From NCBI GenBank assembly GCA_002428935.1, contig DIYG01000028.1, forward strand, positions 3,644-67,643: 64,000 nt of DNA, given 5' to 3'. This document shows positions 38,355-48,016 of this stretch, piece after piece. Numbering within the stretch: position 1 is the first letter of the stretch; every line of letters starts with the position of its first letter. The notes beneath the pieces are model-generated. The model had not been told where the DNA came from, did not search any database, and saw only the letters and a program-made list of their open reading frames with translations. A program made the position numbers and the translations under genes. Source of the DNA: Halieaceae bacterium UBA6060 (lineage in GTDB: Bacteria > Pseudomonadota > Gammaproteobacteria > Pseudomonadales > Halieaceae).

Positions 38355-39782
38355 TTGCCTGGTATTGAAATCAGTCTACGGCTATTGCTTGCGTTTGTCG
38401 TTCCATTGGTCCTAGGCATTTTCGTGGCACGTTACTGTATCGGCAAAGGACGACCAATTTCGACATATGTAGCGCACGGCTACACGCTCGGTGTGGCTGC
38501 CCAATTGGCAGTTATCAAGCTATTCGATGCACTGAGTATAGAGTTTAGTTTCTGGCCAATGCTCATACTTCTGCTAGTGTTACTCTCTTCTTTCGTGGTT
38601 CTTACTTATTTTGATAACACCACAGCACCAACTGCAACCTGCAGGTTGAGGCTTGCTTCAATGACTTCGCTCCCCACGTGGCAAATCGTAGTTATTACCT
38701 TGATGTTAATAATCTGCGTAGTCAACTTGATATTTGCGTTGCACGAAGTCCTAATAAAACCGACTTTTGCGTGGGACGCTTGGCGAGGCTGGGAACCAAA
38801 GACCTTACAGTTTTATTACAACAGATCTCTAGATGCCCCAATGGAGACGATAGGAAATCATGGGTCAGTATCCACCAACGCACAACTATGGATTATGCTC
38901 GCCATCAACGACCCGGACTCTCTATTGTCACATCTTCCTTGGTGGCTTGCTTACCTGAGTACGGGCCTAGCACTCTTCGGATTCGGAAAAGAACGCTATG
39001 GACTGATTACTGGCTGGATGCTGATAACGGCATTTTTAAGCATGCCTTACGTTGTGACTCACGCTGCACTGGCAGGTTACGCCGATCTTTGGCTATGCCT
39101 GATATTTACTTTGGGCGTGTTAACCATCGTGGAGAATAACTCCATGCATAGCTTTAAAACGGTTTCTCTAGTTATCGGATATTCAGTTCTTTGCATTATC
39201 ACTAAACGTGCAGGATTTGGTTACGGATTATCCTTGCTAGCCGTACTTTTACTACCGCACTACCGACGTTTCCCAGTTACATTGTCTTTACTAGGGCTCG
39301 TAGCATGCACAATAGCGGCTGCTGTTACAGCAGCATTGGCAGGTGCATTTTCACTAAAAGTACCAGTCGGCCCATTCGGGCTATTAGAAGTAAACGAGCT
39401 ATTTGCCCAACACCCATTATTCGGAAGATACCATGTGAACCCAAGGTGGGTACTAGAGCCCTATATTACCGCGGTGTTCAGATTCACTAGTTGGAACATT
39501 GCAGGTGTTTTGTTGCCTCTACTATTTTTGGCTCTTCTAAAAATTAGTAGCTTAGATACCTATACCCGTCAATTGTTAACGCTTTTAGGACTAACTATTG
39601 CGTACATAGTAATATATTTCGGTGTTCTGGCTCCGGACTCCGCTATGAACCAAACAGCTCTTTCCAGAGCAATTCTCCCAATTGTTCCACTGTTACTTGC
39701 CACAGCATCATCTTGCTACAGCGGCTGTCTACTCGGCAGAGAAACCATCACTCCAACAAATCGGAGTACACCCTCATCGTAG
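38355..39782 (+). CDS. Polytopic membrane protein, possible GT-C-type glycosyltransferase
   Basis: The start is a TTG with a strong GGGGGA ribosome-binding sequence eight bases upstream. The 475-residue protein has roughly eleven to twelve membrane helices. The first long periplasmic loop carries acidic and aromatic residues (TFAWDAWRGWEPKTLQFYYN), the place where GT-C enzymes that use polyprenyl-phosphate sugars keep their catalytic aspartate, and a later NHGSVSTNAQLW could be a second loop element. The GT-C call is inference from topology and this loop; an O-antigen polymerase/ligase or transporter role is the alternative. Its 3' end overlaps the convergent GT4 gene by 35 bases. Confidence 0.55.
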   Translation: MPGIEISLRLLLAFVVPLVLGIFVARYCIGKGRPISTYVAHGYTLGVAAQLAVIKLFDALSIEFSFWPMLILLLVLLSSFVVLTYFDNTTAPTATCRLRLASMTSLPTWQIVVITLMLIICVVNLIFALHEVLIKPTFAWDAWRGWEPKTLQFYYNRSLDAPMETIGNHGSVSTNAQLWIMLAINDPDSLLSHLPWWLAYLSTGLALFGFGKERYGLITGWMLITAFLSMPYVVTHAALAGYADLWLCLIFTLGVLTIVENNSMHSFKTVSLVIGYSVLCIITKRAGFGYGLSLLAVLLLPHYRRFPVTLSLLGLVACTIAAAVTAALAGAFSLKVPVGPFGLLEVNELFAQHPLFGRYHVNPRWVLEPYITAVFRFTSWNIAGVLLPLLFLALLKISSLDTYTRQLLTLLGLTIAYIVIYFGVLAPDSAMNQTALSRAILPIVPLLLATASSCYSGCLLGRETITPTNRSTPSS

Positions 39783-40896
39783 AGTCGAGAACTATGCTCT
39801 CATCAAAATAGTTGGATATACGTTCTCTTGAAGCTCGACCCATCCGTGCTCTAATACTGGGGTTTTCTTCAAGGTAAACGAGTGCCTCAACCAAGGCACT
39901 TACGCTTTTTGCAGGAACAAGTAACCCATTTACGTCATTTTCGACCACATCACGACAACCCGGGATATCCGTAGTGATCAATGGCAGCCCCGAAGCGCCG
40001 GCTTCGATGAGACTTCGGGGCAGTCCCTCACCATAATAGGTAGGCAGCACAAAAACATCGACTGAGCTATAGAGTCTCGGCATATCGTCTACATGACCAA
40101 TCCATTTCACCGCACCCTCACTACACCACGAAGTTAACTGAGACCTACTGATAGAGCCAGGAGTTTCAGGATCGGGAGCCCCGGCCAGTATAAAGCTCAT
40201 ATTACTGCCGCCCTCTCGAATGATTCTCGCGGCATGTACGAACTCCCCCACTCCTTTTTTCCAAATTAGTCGAGCAGCTAGGAGCACCCTTACACCACCA
40301 CCTACCTTCTTGTGTTCATTATGAACCTTGTAAGGCGAAAAGAGTTTTGTATTAACACCGGAACTTGGTATGAGCCTTGTGCGGCCCAGTGGAAGTATTC
40401 GCGACTCAACAAATCGATCGCGATCTGACGGGTTCTGAAATATTAGTATCGTTTTTTCTGAAGCTAGCGCATATTTCAAAATATAAGACACAAGTCTTCG
40501 CAGAATCTTTGCGCGAATACTTCTATCAGTGAAAAGGTATCCCACACCAGCTACCGCACCCACGCATTTGATACTACCAATTCGGGCCACCAATGCCGAA
40601 TGCAAGGTATTCTTTATAGTAAACCCATGTACGAGATCGACGTTCTCTGCTTTGACAAATCTAATAAACCAAATGAGAAATCGAAGCTCACTGACTGGGT
40701 TGATGCTGCCACGAACTAACGGAGCTTCTATACAACGTATACCAAGTTTTCGTATTTTCTCGACATAAAGACCCGTAGGACAAACTGCTATTACAGACCA
40801 TCCTCGATCTTTTGCGGCGAGCATTAGAGCAGCTCGAAAGTTATAGAGATACCAGTCTGTATTTGCGGTAAAAACAATATTCAACTTTCGTCTCAT
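39748..40896 (-). CDS. GT4 family glycosyltransferase (CapM/PglA-like)
   Basis: The 382-residue protein is a GT-B retaining transferase. The N-terminal half resembles CapM/PglA-type enzymes (NTDWYLYNFRAALM, VDLVHGFTIKNTLHSALVAR), and the C-terminal half has VLLAARLIWKKGVGEFVHAA and the EX7E donor motif YGEGLPRSLIEAGASGLPLI. It should add a hexose or HexNAc from UDP-sugar to the lipid-linked repeat unit at the cytoplasmic face; the sugar cannot be told from sequence. It is last in the minus-strand cluster, 100 bases after the methyltransferase. Confidence 0.85.
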   Translation of the reverse strand: MRRKLNIVFTANTDWYLYNFRAALMLAAKDRGWSVIAVCPTGLYVEKIRKLGIRCIEAPLVRGSINPVSELRFLIWFIRFVKAENVDLVHGFTIKNTLHSALVARIGSIKCVGAVAGVGYLFTDRSIRAKILRRLVSYILKYALASEKTILIFQNPSDRDRFVESRILPLGRTRLIPSSGVNTKLFSPYKVHNEHKKVGGGVRVLLAARLIWKKGVGEFVHAARIIREGGSNMSFILAGAPDPETPGSISRSQLTSWCSEGAVKWIGHVDDMPRLYSSVDVFVLPTYYGEGLPRSLIEAGASGLPLITTDIPGCRDVVENDVNGLLVPAKSVSALVEALVYLEENPSIRARMGRASRERISNYFDESIVLDSTMRVYSDLLE

Positions 40897-40996
40897 CAGT
40901 ACTGGACTGCATGACCAAATGCCAAAAAAAGATGTACTGCAGTATTCATAAACCCGACGCCTGCTTAAAGTTTGCAGCTACAAATATACGCTTAGC

Positions 40997-41662
40997 CTAT
41001 ACCGTTTGCTTCTGAGCAGTAATCAAGTAGCCACTGCCTGCATCTCCTCTTGTAGAACCGTCAACTTCTGACGCGAGCCAATCAGCTGGGATAAGTCTAA
41101 AAATTACATTTATCAACCGAAGGGGTATCAGGCTTTTACCATAAGTCGTTATCAAGTCACCAATTACTGAGACTCGTCCACCAAATACCCATATACGCAG
41201 ATTCGCAAAACCAGCGAACAACGCTTGTAGCCCCGCTGCTGTAAAGCGTTGATAGTCGTTAGGGTCAGCATGGACATGGAAAAGAAAAGGCGTGCTAGCC
41301 ACAACAGTACCGCCATCGCATACAACTCTATGTATTTCATTTACAACTGTTTTGGGACAGATGCAGTGTTCTAATACCTCTGTGCACACAACCGTATCAA
41401 AGCTATTCGATTTGAAAGGAAGCACGTGAGCATCGCACAACACGCTAGTTTTTTTTGAGTGACTCAAGTCAATACCAACCACGAATGATGTGGCTCCATA
41501 GAAACGTTCGTAAGATTCATGGCCAGCACCAACAACCAATACTCTATTCTTGGTAAGCTTTGGTAAATGCTTTGCTAAAAGCTTCTCCAATATCACTTTG
41601 TGCGCTGTCGGCAGCGCCTTTTTAGCAAACGCAACTATCTTGTGATGGGCTTTATCGTTCAT
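40997..41662 (-). CDS. SAM-dependent methyltransferase
   Basis: The 221-residue class I methyltransferase has motif I (NRVLVVGAGHESYERF), an acidic ribose contact (VVGIDLSHS) and the motif IV region FDTVVCTEVLEH, followed by ASTPFLFHVHADPNDYQRFT, which is typical of the Methyltransf_11 group. Being translated with an overlapping glycosyltransferase (11 bases), it probably O- or C-methylates a sugar of the repeat unit or caps the chain. The target is unknown. Confidence 0.8.
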   Translation of the reverse strand: MNDKAHHKIVAFAKKALPTAHKVILEKLLAKHLPKLTKNRVLVVGAGHESYERFYGATSFVVGIDLSHSKKTSVLCDAHVLPFKSNSFDTVVCTEVLEHCICPKTVVNEIHRVVCDGGTVVASTPFLFHVHADPNDYQRFTAAGLQALFAGFANLRIWVFGGRVSVIGDLITTYGKSLIPLRLINVIFRLIPADWLASEVDGSTRGDAGSGYLITAQKQTV

Positions 41663-42752
41663 AGTTGAGTCTTTGTTCAGCTCTTCTCCATACCGAACTC
41701 ATTCGCTCAACCTGGACATGCGTATTGTAGGTTGTCTCAATTTTTCTCTTACCGTGTTTCCCCATTACCGAACGAGACTCCGTACTCAAATCTATCAAGT
41801 AAATAAGATCACGCTCCCACTCCATCAGGTTATTTGGTAAAAACCCATCTTCCCCAACATCTACAATACTCTTGTTAATTCCAACGGGGCTTGCGGCAAC
41901 TGGAATGTTTAAAGCAAAATACTGCAAAATTTTGTAACCCGACTTCCCCCTTTCAATTGGTGTGTCGGGAAGAGGCATTATCCCGATGTCTATATTTACC
42001 AATGCATCTGCTTCTGTTTCCTCTGACCAAGGGATGATAGAAACTTCTTTATCTTTCCAATATGCATTAGATGCGCCTATGAACTTCAGCTCAATATTTC
42101 GCCTCGACTTTAGTTTTTGTAGTGCTGGCCAAATCTCACTTAGATATTTTTCTGTGTTAGGTGTCCCGATCCAGCCTATGACCACACACTGGCCGGGCTT
42201 CGATTTTGCCGAGTCTAAAGCTTTATTGTAACGCTCAACCTCGATCGCTGTAGGAATCAATTCAACGACACAGTTTTTTGAAGCAGCGGCTCTTGCAAAT
42301 GCACAAACATAATCATTTCCGCAGGTAACCGCGGAAGCATGATTTATAATCGAGGCGATCTTCCCACCCAAAATCAATCGAACGATAAGCCGTGGAGACT
42401 GATCATATATATGAAACCAAGCGTCGTCATAATCGACAACGTAACGCACACCTAAGACTGAAAGAAGCCATTCAAATAAAGGAGGAACATAAGGGAACAG
42501 CTCTCTTTCTATCACCGCAAGGTCATATTTATGGACATCCAGAAGAGCTTTCGTTCTTCGCACGTAGTACATAAATAGTCGCAGAACGCTAATCTTTTTA
42601 CCGCAGTACAGTTTTTCTAAGTAGTCATCTCCAAAAAAACTCTGAATTTTTACTTCAATCCCAATCTCGCGCAGCAAGCCTATATATTGCCGATGACGGA
42701 GTCGCGAACTTGCGCCAATCTCGCCATATCGCGCGAAAAGGATAACCCTCAT
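41652..42752 (-). CDS. GT4-like glycosyltransferase
   Basis: The 366-residue protein has the two-domain GT-B pattern: an N-terminal acceptor domain (LFARYGEIGASSRLRHRQYIGLL, in parts LFARYGEIGASSRLRHR) and a C-terminal donor domain with VVIGWIGTPNTEKYLSEIWPAL and the region GIMPLPDTPIERGKSGYKILQYFA, where a conserved glutamate/lysine pair binds the sugar nucleotide. This subgroup is common in polysaccharide loci. Sugar specificity is not predictable. It follows the polymerase gene by 32 bases and overlaps the methyltransferase gene. Confidence 0.78.
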   Translation of the reverse strand: MRVILFARYGEIGASSRLRHRQYIGLLREIGIEVKIQSFFGDDYLEKLYCGKKISVLRLFMYYVRRTKALLDVHKYDLAVIERELFPYVPPLFEWLLSVLGVRYVVDYDDAWFHIYDQSPRLIVRLILGGKIASIINHASAVTCGNDYVCAFARAAASKNCVVELIPTAIEVERYNKALDSAKSKPGQCVVIGWIGTPNTEKYLSEIWPALQKLKSRRNIELKFIGASNAYWKDKEVSIIPWSEETEADALVNIDIGIMPLPDTPIERGKSGYKILQYFALNIPVAASPVGINKSIVDVGEDGFLPNNLMEWERDLIYLIDLSTESRSVMGKHGKRKIETTYNTHVQVERMSSVWRRAEQRLNYER

Positions 42753-42784
42753 GATTGATCCATTTGTTCTAGTACTTCATTAAT

Positions 42785-44113
42785 CTAAACAGATTCATGC
42801 GTACCAAAGCTATCAGTAGTTCGACGAAACCGACAGCCAATCTTTTCAACCAATAGAATGACACAGCCGATGAAGATCACAGGGACAAGATATCTCCCCA
42901 GAACTATATTCGACGCCCCCCCGGTAAATCTAAACCCGTACACTGTCAAAAATAGCAAGGCCAACACAGCAGGATACGGTAAATATCTTGAAAAGAATCG
43001 CTTAATAAGCTGCAATGAAAATTGAAGTACGATGGCGACAAATACAGGGGCCAAAAGAACTCCACAAACACCAAAAACTACGTAGATCTCACCTGCGAAA
43101 AAGCTGTTCTTTAGTCCTCTACCCTGTGTGTATCGTTCTGTAATTAGCATCACATCCCTTGAGAAACTGCTAACATCTTCAAACCAAAATGAAGCCAACG
43201 GGAGCCAAGACTTAGCATAGCCTAGATCGGGTATATATAACGCAAGCGACTGAAAGAATCCCGCATACTGTGCGACGGCAATTCGAGCGAATAACTTCTC
43301 GATGTCAACTACAGAATTGAGTCGACCTGTGACCAAGTACATAAGCACAACTAAAGCAACCGGTATGCTTATCTTTAACAGTATGCTGCTGATCGCACGA
43401 ACCCCACTTACGCCTTGGGAAGACCTTACTACATCTCTCGTCGCGATCAGCATTACGGCGGCAAGTGCTAGCGGTGCTTTAGCACCCCACCATACCTGAC
43501 CAAACACAGCCACCATCAATGCAATCGCAACCCAAACATTGATTCGATAACCAAGGCCAAGGAGAATCCCTATGTAAATAAAGATGAAATTGCTCGACTC
43601 TCTTACAATGGGTATGGCATAGGTAAGACCTTCGTGGTGAGTGAGTGCAGCAGCCCTAGCCTTGCCTACATTGTCTGCAAAAATTGGAAAACCTCCATGC
43701 TGATAACAAAGTATGGCCGCCCCGCAGATCACCATCATGCTCGCTACTACAATAGGCAATACATAAGCCCTTTGTTCGCTATCTACCTCTAAGACTTCGG
43801 GCATAGATGGGTAATGCCGTTCTAACTTCAAGAAGGTAAAACAGAAAGCAGAGACAGAATACATAACCACAATTGCGCCATACACCAAGATGTCATTGTT
43901 CACGCCGTTAAGAAAATAAAAGTCGCTAACGCCAAAAACCAAAGTAACCAACATGGCGCTTGTAAACATAATTCCTAGTTCGGCGACAAATGAAATAACA
44001 AATGGCCCGGGTATAAGCACTCCTCGTGAGTAGCGGCCGTGACTGAGAAATACGCGACAAACAACCGCGATGTAAAAAACAGCAAACAGACCAAACGCTT
44101 GAAAGCTACTCAT
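42785..44113 (-). CDS. Wzy-like O-antigen/polysaccharide polymerase
   Basis: The 442-residue protein has about eleven to twelve membrane helices and a large periplasmic loop, the usual form of a polymerase that links lipid-carried repeat units in the periplasm. The segment after HGGFPIFADNVGKARAAAL (a G-x-P/F-A-x-N element often seen in this family) and the loop around RDVMLITERYTQGRGLKNSF are plausible functional sites. Wzy proteins share little sequence, so the call rests on topology, the cluster context and the flippase in the same locus. It is joined to the glycosyltransferase upstream by a four-base overlap. Confidence 0.7.
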   Translation of the reverse strand: MSSFQAFGLFAVFYIAVVCRVFLSHGRYSRGVLIPGPFVISFVAELGIMFTSAMLVTLVFGVSDFYFLNGVNNDILVYGAIVVMYSVSAFCFTFLKLERHYPSMPEVLEVDSEQRAYVLPIVVASMMVICGAAILCYQHGGFPIFADNVGKARAAALTHHEGLTYAIPIVRESSNFIFIYIGILLGLGYRINVWVAIALMVAVFGQVWWGAKAPLALAAVMLIATRDVVRSSQGVSGVRAISSILLKISIPVALVVLMYLVTGRLNSVVDIEKLFARIAVAQYAGFFQSLALYIPDLGYAKSWLPLASFWFEDVSSFSRDVMLITERYTQGRGLKNSFFAGEIYVVFGVCGVLLAPVFVAIVLQFSLQLIKRFFSRYLPYPAVLALLFLTVYGFRFTGGASNIVLGRYLVPVIFIGCVILLVEKIGCRFRRTTDSFGTHESV

Positions 44114-45213
44114 GTTCGCCGCAAACGTCCCAGGTAACTACTGGCACTAAAAAAGCCTTTAGCATACATGCTAATAGCAAAGGCCGAGCAACGTTGAGGT
44201 AAGTTCGAGCGCCAATGTATCAACGAAACAATGTCTATATTGGTTTCATCGCTTTCAACCACGTGTGTGAATGGTAAATCTAGTTTGAAGTCAGACTCCA
44301 ATTTAGTGACTAAGACTGGAAGTCCAGCGGCACAATATTCTTTCGCTTTAAGTGGAGAGGCGCTACGAAGACCTATCCGATGGAGCCCCAAGGACGAGCA
44401 ACCGATATGAGCGACACAATAGAAACTTTCTAACTCCGTGGACGGAACATTTCCATGGAAGCAGACATGCTTGTCAAGTCCGCATTCGAAGACGATCTTT
44501 TCAAGATTGGCCCTTTCGTCCCCGTCACCGACTATGTCCACAACAACATTGATTCCCAGACTTGCAAGTAGTTCGCGCTGTTCAGCCAAACCATGTAACA
44601 GGCGATCAAAACCGTGCCACGGAGCTAACGTACCAATGCACAGAATACGCATACTTGCTCCTACCTCCAGCAATGATTCAGAAGGCGATACTCTTTCAGT
44701 ATCAACCCAATTTGACTCTACAAAACTTTTTTTACTAAAAACCTTATCTATCCACCCACCAGGCAGTCCGAAATTGACCACGGATTCGTAGAAAAGGGTG
44801 ATAAATGGGAAACTAGTCCTAGTCGCCAAGATCTTCATCACCTTGATGAACCAATGTCTTGGACTATCCGAAATCTCCTTTAGCAAAACCGTTGGTGGTG
44901 TTGGCACCTCCAATATAGTTCGAACGCTTCTAATCCTGAGAAACATGACTACTGGTACAAAAATCCAGTCGAGCTCTTGAAGGGAACGCACATACAGATA
45001 GCCTCCTCGACGAAGACTGGTAACGGCTTCATAAATACGGCCTGGGCGTAACATCAGGCCTCTACTGATATGTATGAGCTTGACTTGAAAACCCGCTGCT
45101 TCTGCCGCTCGCGCCAATGCGGTATATTTGGCATGTACGCCTTGACTTATATTGTGGCCTTTCCGAACAATCAGAAAGACTTTGGGCTGGGTTGTCAAAG
45201 TATTTAAAGTCAC
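44110..45213 (-). CDS. GT4-like glycosyltransferase
   Basis: The 367-residue GT-B protein begins with a GTG that overlaps the epimerase stop (GTGA). The N-terminal half contains KGHNISQGVHAKYTALARAAEAAG; the donor half contains MRILCIGTLAPWHGFDRLLHGLAE, VVDIVGDGDERANLEKI and LRSASPLKAKEYCAAGLPVL, in which the Lys-Glu pair is the nucleotide-sugar contact. Tight coupling to the WbpI-like epimerase suggests it may use the sugar that the epimerase makes, UDP-ManNAc3NAcA; this is inference from position only. Confidence 0.78.
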   Translation of the reverse strand: MTLNTLTTQPKVFLIVRKGHNISQGVHAKYTALARAAEAAGFQVKLIHISRGLMLRPGRIYEAVTSLRRGGYLYVRSLQELDWIFVPVVMFLRIRSVRTILEVPTPPTVLLKEISDSPRHWFIKVMKILATRTSFPFITLFYESVVNFGLPGGWIDKVFSKKSFVESNWVDTERVSPSESLLEVGASMRILCIGTLAPWHGFDRLLHGLAEQRELLASLGINVVVDIVGDGDERANLEKIVFECGLDKHVCFHGNVPSTELESFYCVAHIGCSSLGLHRIGLRSASPLKAKEYCAAGLPVLVTKLESDFKLDLPFTHVVESDETNIDIVSLIHWRSNLPQRCSAFAISMYAKGFFSASSYLGRLRRT

Positions 45214-46292
45214 GATTTATTCTGATTTAGGCCGCATAGTATTTTTGCAATTCGCTGGGCAGCTTGGCCACCACCATAAGGGTCAACATGAGTAAATACT
45301 GTGCTCTCCAATATCTTTTGTAGCTCATCACTCATACGCAGATCTATTTTGTCTACGTCAAATAGTCTGTTTACCCCAATATCAACAAGCTCAACCCATT
45401 CGGTCTCCTGGCGTATTGTCATGCAAGGCTTCCGAAAGAAAAAAGCTTCTTTTTGCAATCCACCGCTATCGGTCAAAACAGCCCTCGTTGACTTTAGCAA
45501 CCAAAGCATCTCCAAATAACCTATTGGGTCAATCGCATTTACTTGTAAGTCTAATGAAGCCGAACTAATAGCGTTCTTTGTTCTTGGATGTAAAGGGATT
45601 ATTACTTCAGCAATAGAGCTGTGTATATCGTTAAGACCATCGACTATACGAGCTAAGCGATTTGGATCATCTGTATTCTCAGCGCGGTGTATTGTCGCCA
45701 GCACATAGTCTGACGGTACTTTCAACCCTTCCACAGGCCTTGCATGCTGGGAAAACAGAAGAGATGCATCTTGCATTACATCTCCAACTTTGATGATTCG
45801 CGTTCTCTCATTTTCAAGCCCCTCAGCTCGCAGATTGGCGATCGCAGAGTCTGTCGGGCAAAACAGCACATCACTAATGTGGTCTGTTACAACGCGATTA
45901 ACCTCTTCAGGCATTGCGCGATTGAAACTACGGAGTCCGGCTTCAATATGCACCACTGAGATACCGAGTTTCGCCGCAGCCAAAGCACCTGCCAACGTCG
46001 AATTTGTATCACCATAGACCAGTACTTGCTCCGGCTGCTCCAAAAGGAAAATCTCTTCTAGCCTTTGCAACATCTGACCGGTCATCTCCCCGTGTGACAT
46101 ACGGTTTATGTCTAGTAAATACTTTGGTTCAGGAACTTTTAACTCACTAAAGAATACGTTCGACATTGATGCGTCGAAATGTTGGCCCGTATGTATGATT
46201 GATTCAGCAATGGAGTAATCACTAAGCGCTCGCGACACGGCGGCAGCCTTTACAAACTGTGGCCTCGCACCGATGACTGTAAGCACACTCAT
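45210..46292 (-). CDS. wbpI: UDP-GlcNAc3NAcA 2-epimerase, WbpI-like (non-hydrolysing epimerase family)
   Basis: The 360-residue protein belongs to the WecB/WbpI family (TVIGARPQFVKAAAVSRAL, GDTNSTLAGALAA, HIEAGLRSFNRAMPEEVNR, LTDSGGLQKEAFFF). Details such as IHTGQHFDASMS, ATIHRAENTDDP and IDPIGYLEMLWLL are those I recall for P. aeruginosa WbpI rather than WecB. WbpI converts UDP-GlcNAc3NAcA to UDP-ManNAc3NAcA; the presence of wbpB, wbpD and wbpE homologues in the same island supports that call. A GAGGGG sequence precedes the ATG. Plain UDP-GlcNAc 2-epimerase remains possible. Confidence 0.82.
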   Translation of the reverse strand: MSVLTVIGARPQFVKAAAVSRALSDYSIAESIIHTGQHFDASMSNVFFSELKVPEPKYLLDINRMSHGEMTGQMLQRLEEIFLLEQPEQVLVYGDTNSTLAGALAAAKLGISVVHIEAGLRSFNRAMPEEVNRVVTDHISDVLFCPTDSAIANLRAEGLENERTRIIKVGDVMQDASLLFSQHARPVEGLKVPSDYVLATIHRAENTDDPNRLARIVDGLNDIHSSIAEVIIPLHPRTKNAISSASLDLQVNAIDPIGYLEMLWLLKSTRAVLTDSGGLQKEAFFFRKPCMTIRQETEWVELVDIGVNRLFDVDKIDLRMSDELQKILESTVFTHVDPYGGGQAAQRIAKILCGLNQNKS

Positions 46293-46526
46293 AAATACCC
46301 CTCAAAAATATTTTTTTTGGTCACATGCTGGAGCGTTTTCGAAAGAAACACTCGCACTTGAAGAATCACCACTGCTCTAAGAAGACACAAACCAAAGCTA
46401 GTTCAGAAACCGGTGGCTTCCCCAGTTTCTGGTTGTATTGCTGCTCAGGAACTTAAAACCCATACGATGACCAACTTAGTCTAAAAGGCCCGGTCACATA
46501 TAGCCCTACGGCGACGAACGTGGGGC
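46293..46526. other. 234-base gap in the minus-strand cluster with inverted repeat
   Basis: The gap between the deacetylase and wbpI genes contains an A/T-rich start next to wbpI and a perfect seven-base inverted repeat, CAGAAAC and GTTTCTG, 14 bases apart, near 46405-46432. It probably carries the promoter for the wbpI operon, but no convincing sigma70 pair was found. No small ORF is supported. Confidence 0.35.
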
Positions 46527-47912
46527 CTATCGAAGACAGTTCGTGTACACATCTTTCCTCCAGCCCATAAAAGAGGTGTTATGCCAAAGCACATCGAAAC
46601 AACCGTTGACTCTTTTGCAAGCCTGCTTCAAGTCATCAAACACCGCCATCGCCGAGTTTGGATCATCATTGCCCATATACTTCGGCTGCATGACACTAGA
46701 CTCCATTGCAATCAAAGGATAAATACGTAGCTCAAGAGCCTGCTGCAATACTGGATCAAAACCTTGGTAAGGATGGCAAGTACCACACCTAAAGCCCGCT
46801 TGGTCCGCATAACCTAGTGTAGAGTCGTAGCTCAAGCCGATCGCGTTACAGGCCAGCAATGTAGCTGGATGTTGCCACCGCAAGTAGTGCATCCGCCCAC
46901 CCAGAATAGGTTGTTCTATGCCCAGAGTTGAACAGACATCTTTTAAACGACCGTATTCACTCTGCAAGACATCGCACCGTAAAGATGCATCGTAGCTAGG
47001 ATGTAGACCAATCAAATGCCCGCGCAGATGTATTCGCTTGATGAGGTGCAAGATCGCAGGGTGCCCGATATCATAATCACCATCGTATTTACTATTGGTA
47101 CGCCCACAAAGAAAATAGAAAGTACTCCTTAAACCGCGTTTTTCAGAATTATCCATGATCCAATCAAAGGTATTGACTGGATCAAGACGATGTATTCGTT
47201 TTGAGCTGGCCGCTCTAATCCATGGAGCCAACAACGCAGAGCGCGCATTTCCACCAAGAAGGTCTCGCGCGACTCTCCCTAAAAATGTGCGTGCGTTTGC
47301 AAACGCGTAACGCGACGGCATATCAACATCATGCGAAAGTCGAATTGTGAATACGTGGCTCTTTATGGGCAGTGCTGGCCATACACGCTTCATAATTTTG
47401 GCGAGCACTAACAACCACTCATCTACTATAGGTCTGTCGAGATATGCGTTCCTAAATGCGTGAGACGCTTTGGCAGGAAATCGCTGATGGCAATCTAAAT
47501 CAATCCGGCCAACTTCTTCGATGCGGGCAAGCATCCAATAGACAAGACCGAGAATGTCGTACTTTACATAACAGACACGCCCCGTTATCTCTATTAGCTG
47601 CCCCGGTAATTCCGAAAGCCCCGGTGCGGGTAGCGGCTCAGAAATACATGCCGGCCAAATGTTTCTTTCGGAACTCCAGGAGGTACAGGGAATAGTGCTA
47701 ACAGGCTGTGCAAAGATCTCTCGCATTGAATCGAAGACAACGAGTCCTTCCAGCCCCGCGCACCGCAGTTCCAAACGCCCATTAGTTAGCCGTAACTTCC
47801 AGCCACCACCAAATCGCTCGGACAATAGTGCTTCCAACCATCGCAACGCAGCCTCATTGTAGGGGTAGGACTCTCGCACTGTCTTCAGACTCAACGAATA
47901 GCTAAAGATCAC
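46527..47912 (-). CDS. Polysaccharide deacetylase family protein (NodB-like, DUF7033 type N terminus)
   Basis: The frame opens with a GTG (AAGG just upstream) and encodes 461 residues. The first ~190 residues look like the extra domain found ahead of the NodB domain in a group of large polysaccharide deacetylase-like proteins (SYPYNEAALRWLEALLSERFG, in parts). The NodB core follows: motif 1 IRLSHDVDMPS (metal aspartates), motif 2 GHLIGLHPSYDAS (His-x-x-x-x-His type), and motif 3 around GGRMHYLRWQHP. Proteins of this group occur in surface-polysaccharide loci and are thought to trim N-acetyl groups; the substrate is unknown. Confidence 0.78.
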   Translation of the reverse strand: MIFSYSLSLKTVRESYPYNEAALRWLEALLSERFGGGWKLRLTNGRLELRCAGLEGLVVFDSMREIFAQPVSTIPCTSWSSERNIWPACISEPLPAPGLSELPGQLIEITGRVCYVKYDILGLVYWMLARIEEVGRIDLDCHQRFPAKASHAFRNAYLDRPIVDEWLLVLAKIMKRVWPALPIKSHVFTIRLSHDVDMPSRYAFANARTFLGRVARDLLGGNARSALLAPWIRAASSKRIHRLDPVNTFDWIMDNSEKRGLRSTFYFLCGRTNSKYDGDYDIGHPAILHLIKRIHLRGHLIGLHPSYDASLRCDVLQSEYGRLKDVCSTLGIEQPILGGRMHYLRWQHPATLLACNAIGLSYDSTLGYADQAGFRCGTCHPYQGFDPVLQQALELRIYPLIAMESSVMQPKYMGNDDPNSAMAVFDDLKQACKRVNGCFDVLWHNTSFMGWRKDVYTNCLR

Positions 47913-48016
47913 CTACCTTCAGCTTGTTAGCAAACGAACCCACGAAATTACCTATGAAAACGCTGCTTCAATAAACAGCTAGGAAGTGGGATATAACTAT
48001 ATATTCGGACTATCAA

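Noticed and set aside
46393..46440. Insertion-sequence end suggested by the CAGAAAC/GTTTCTG repeat
   Set aside because: No transposase, no second copy and no target duplication were seen. A seven-base repeat alone is weak.
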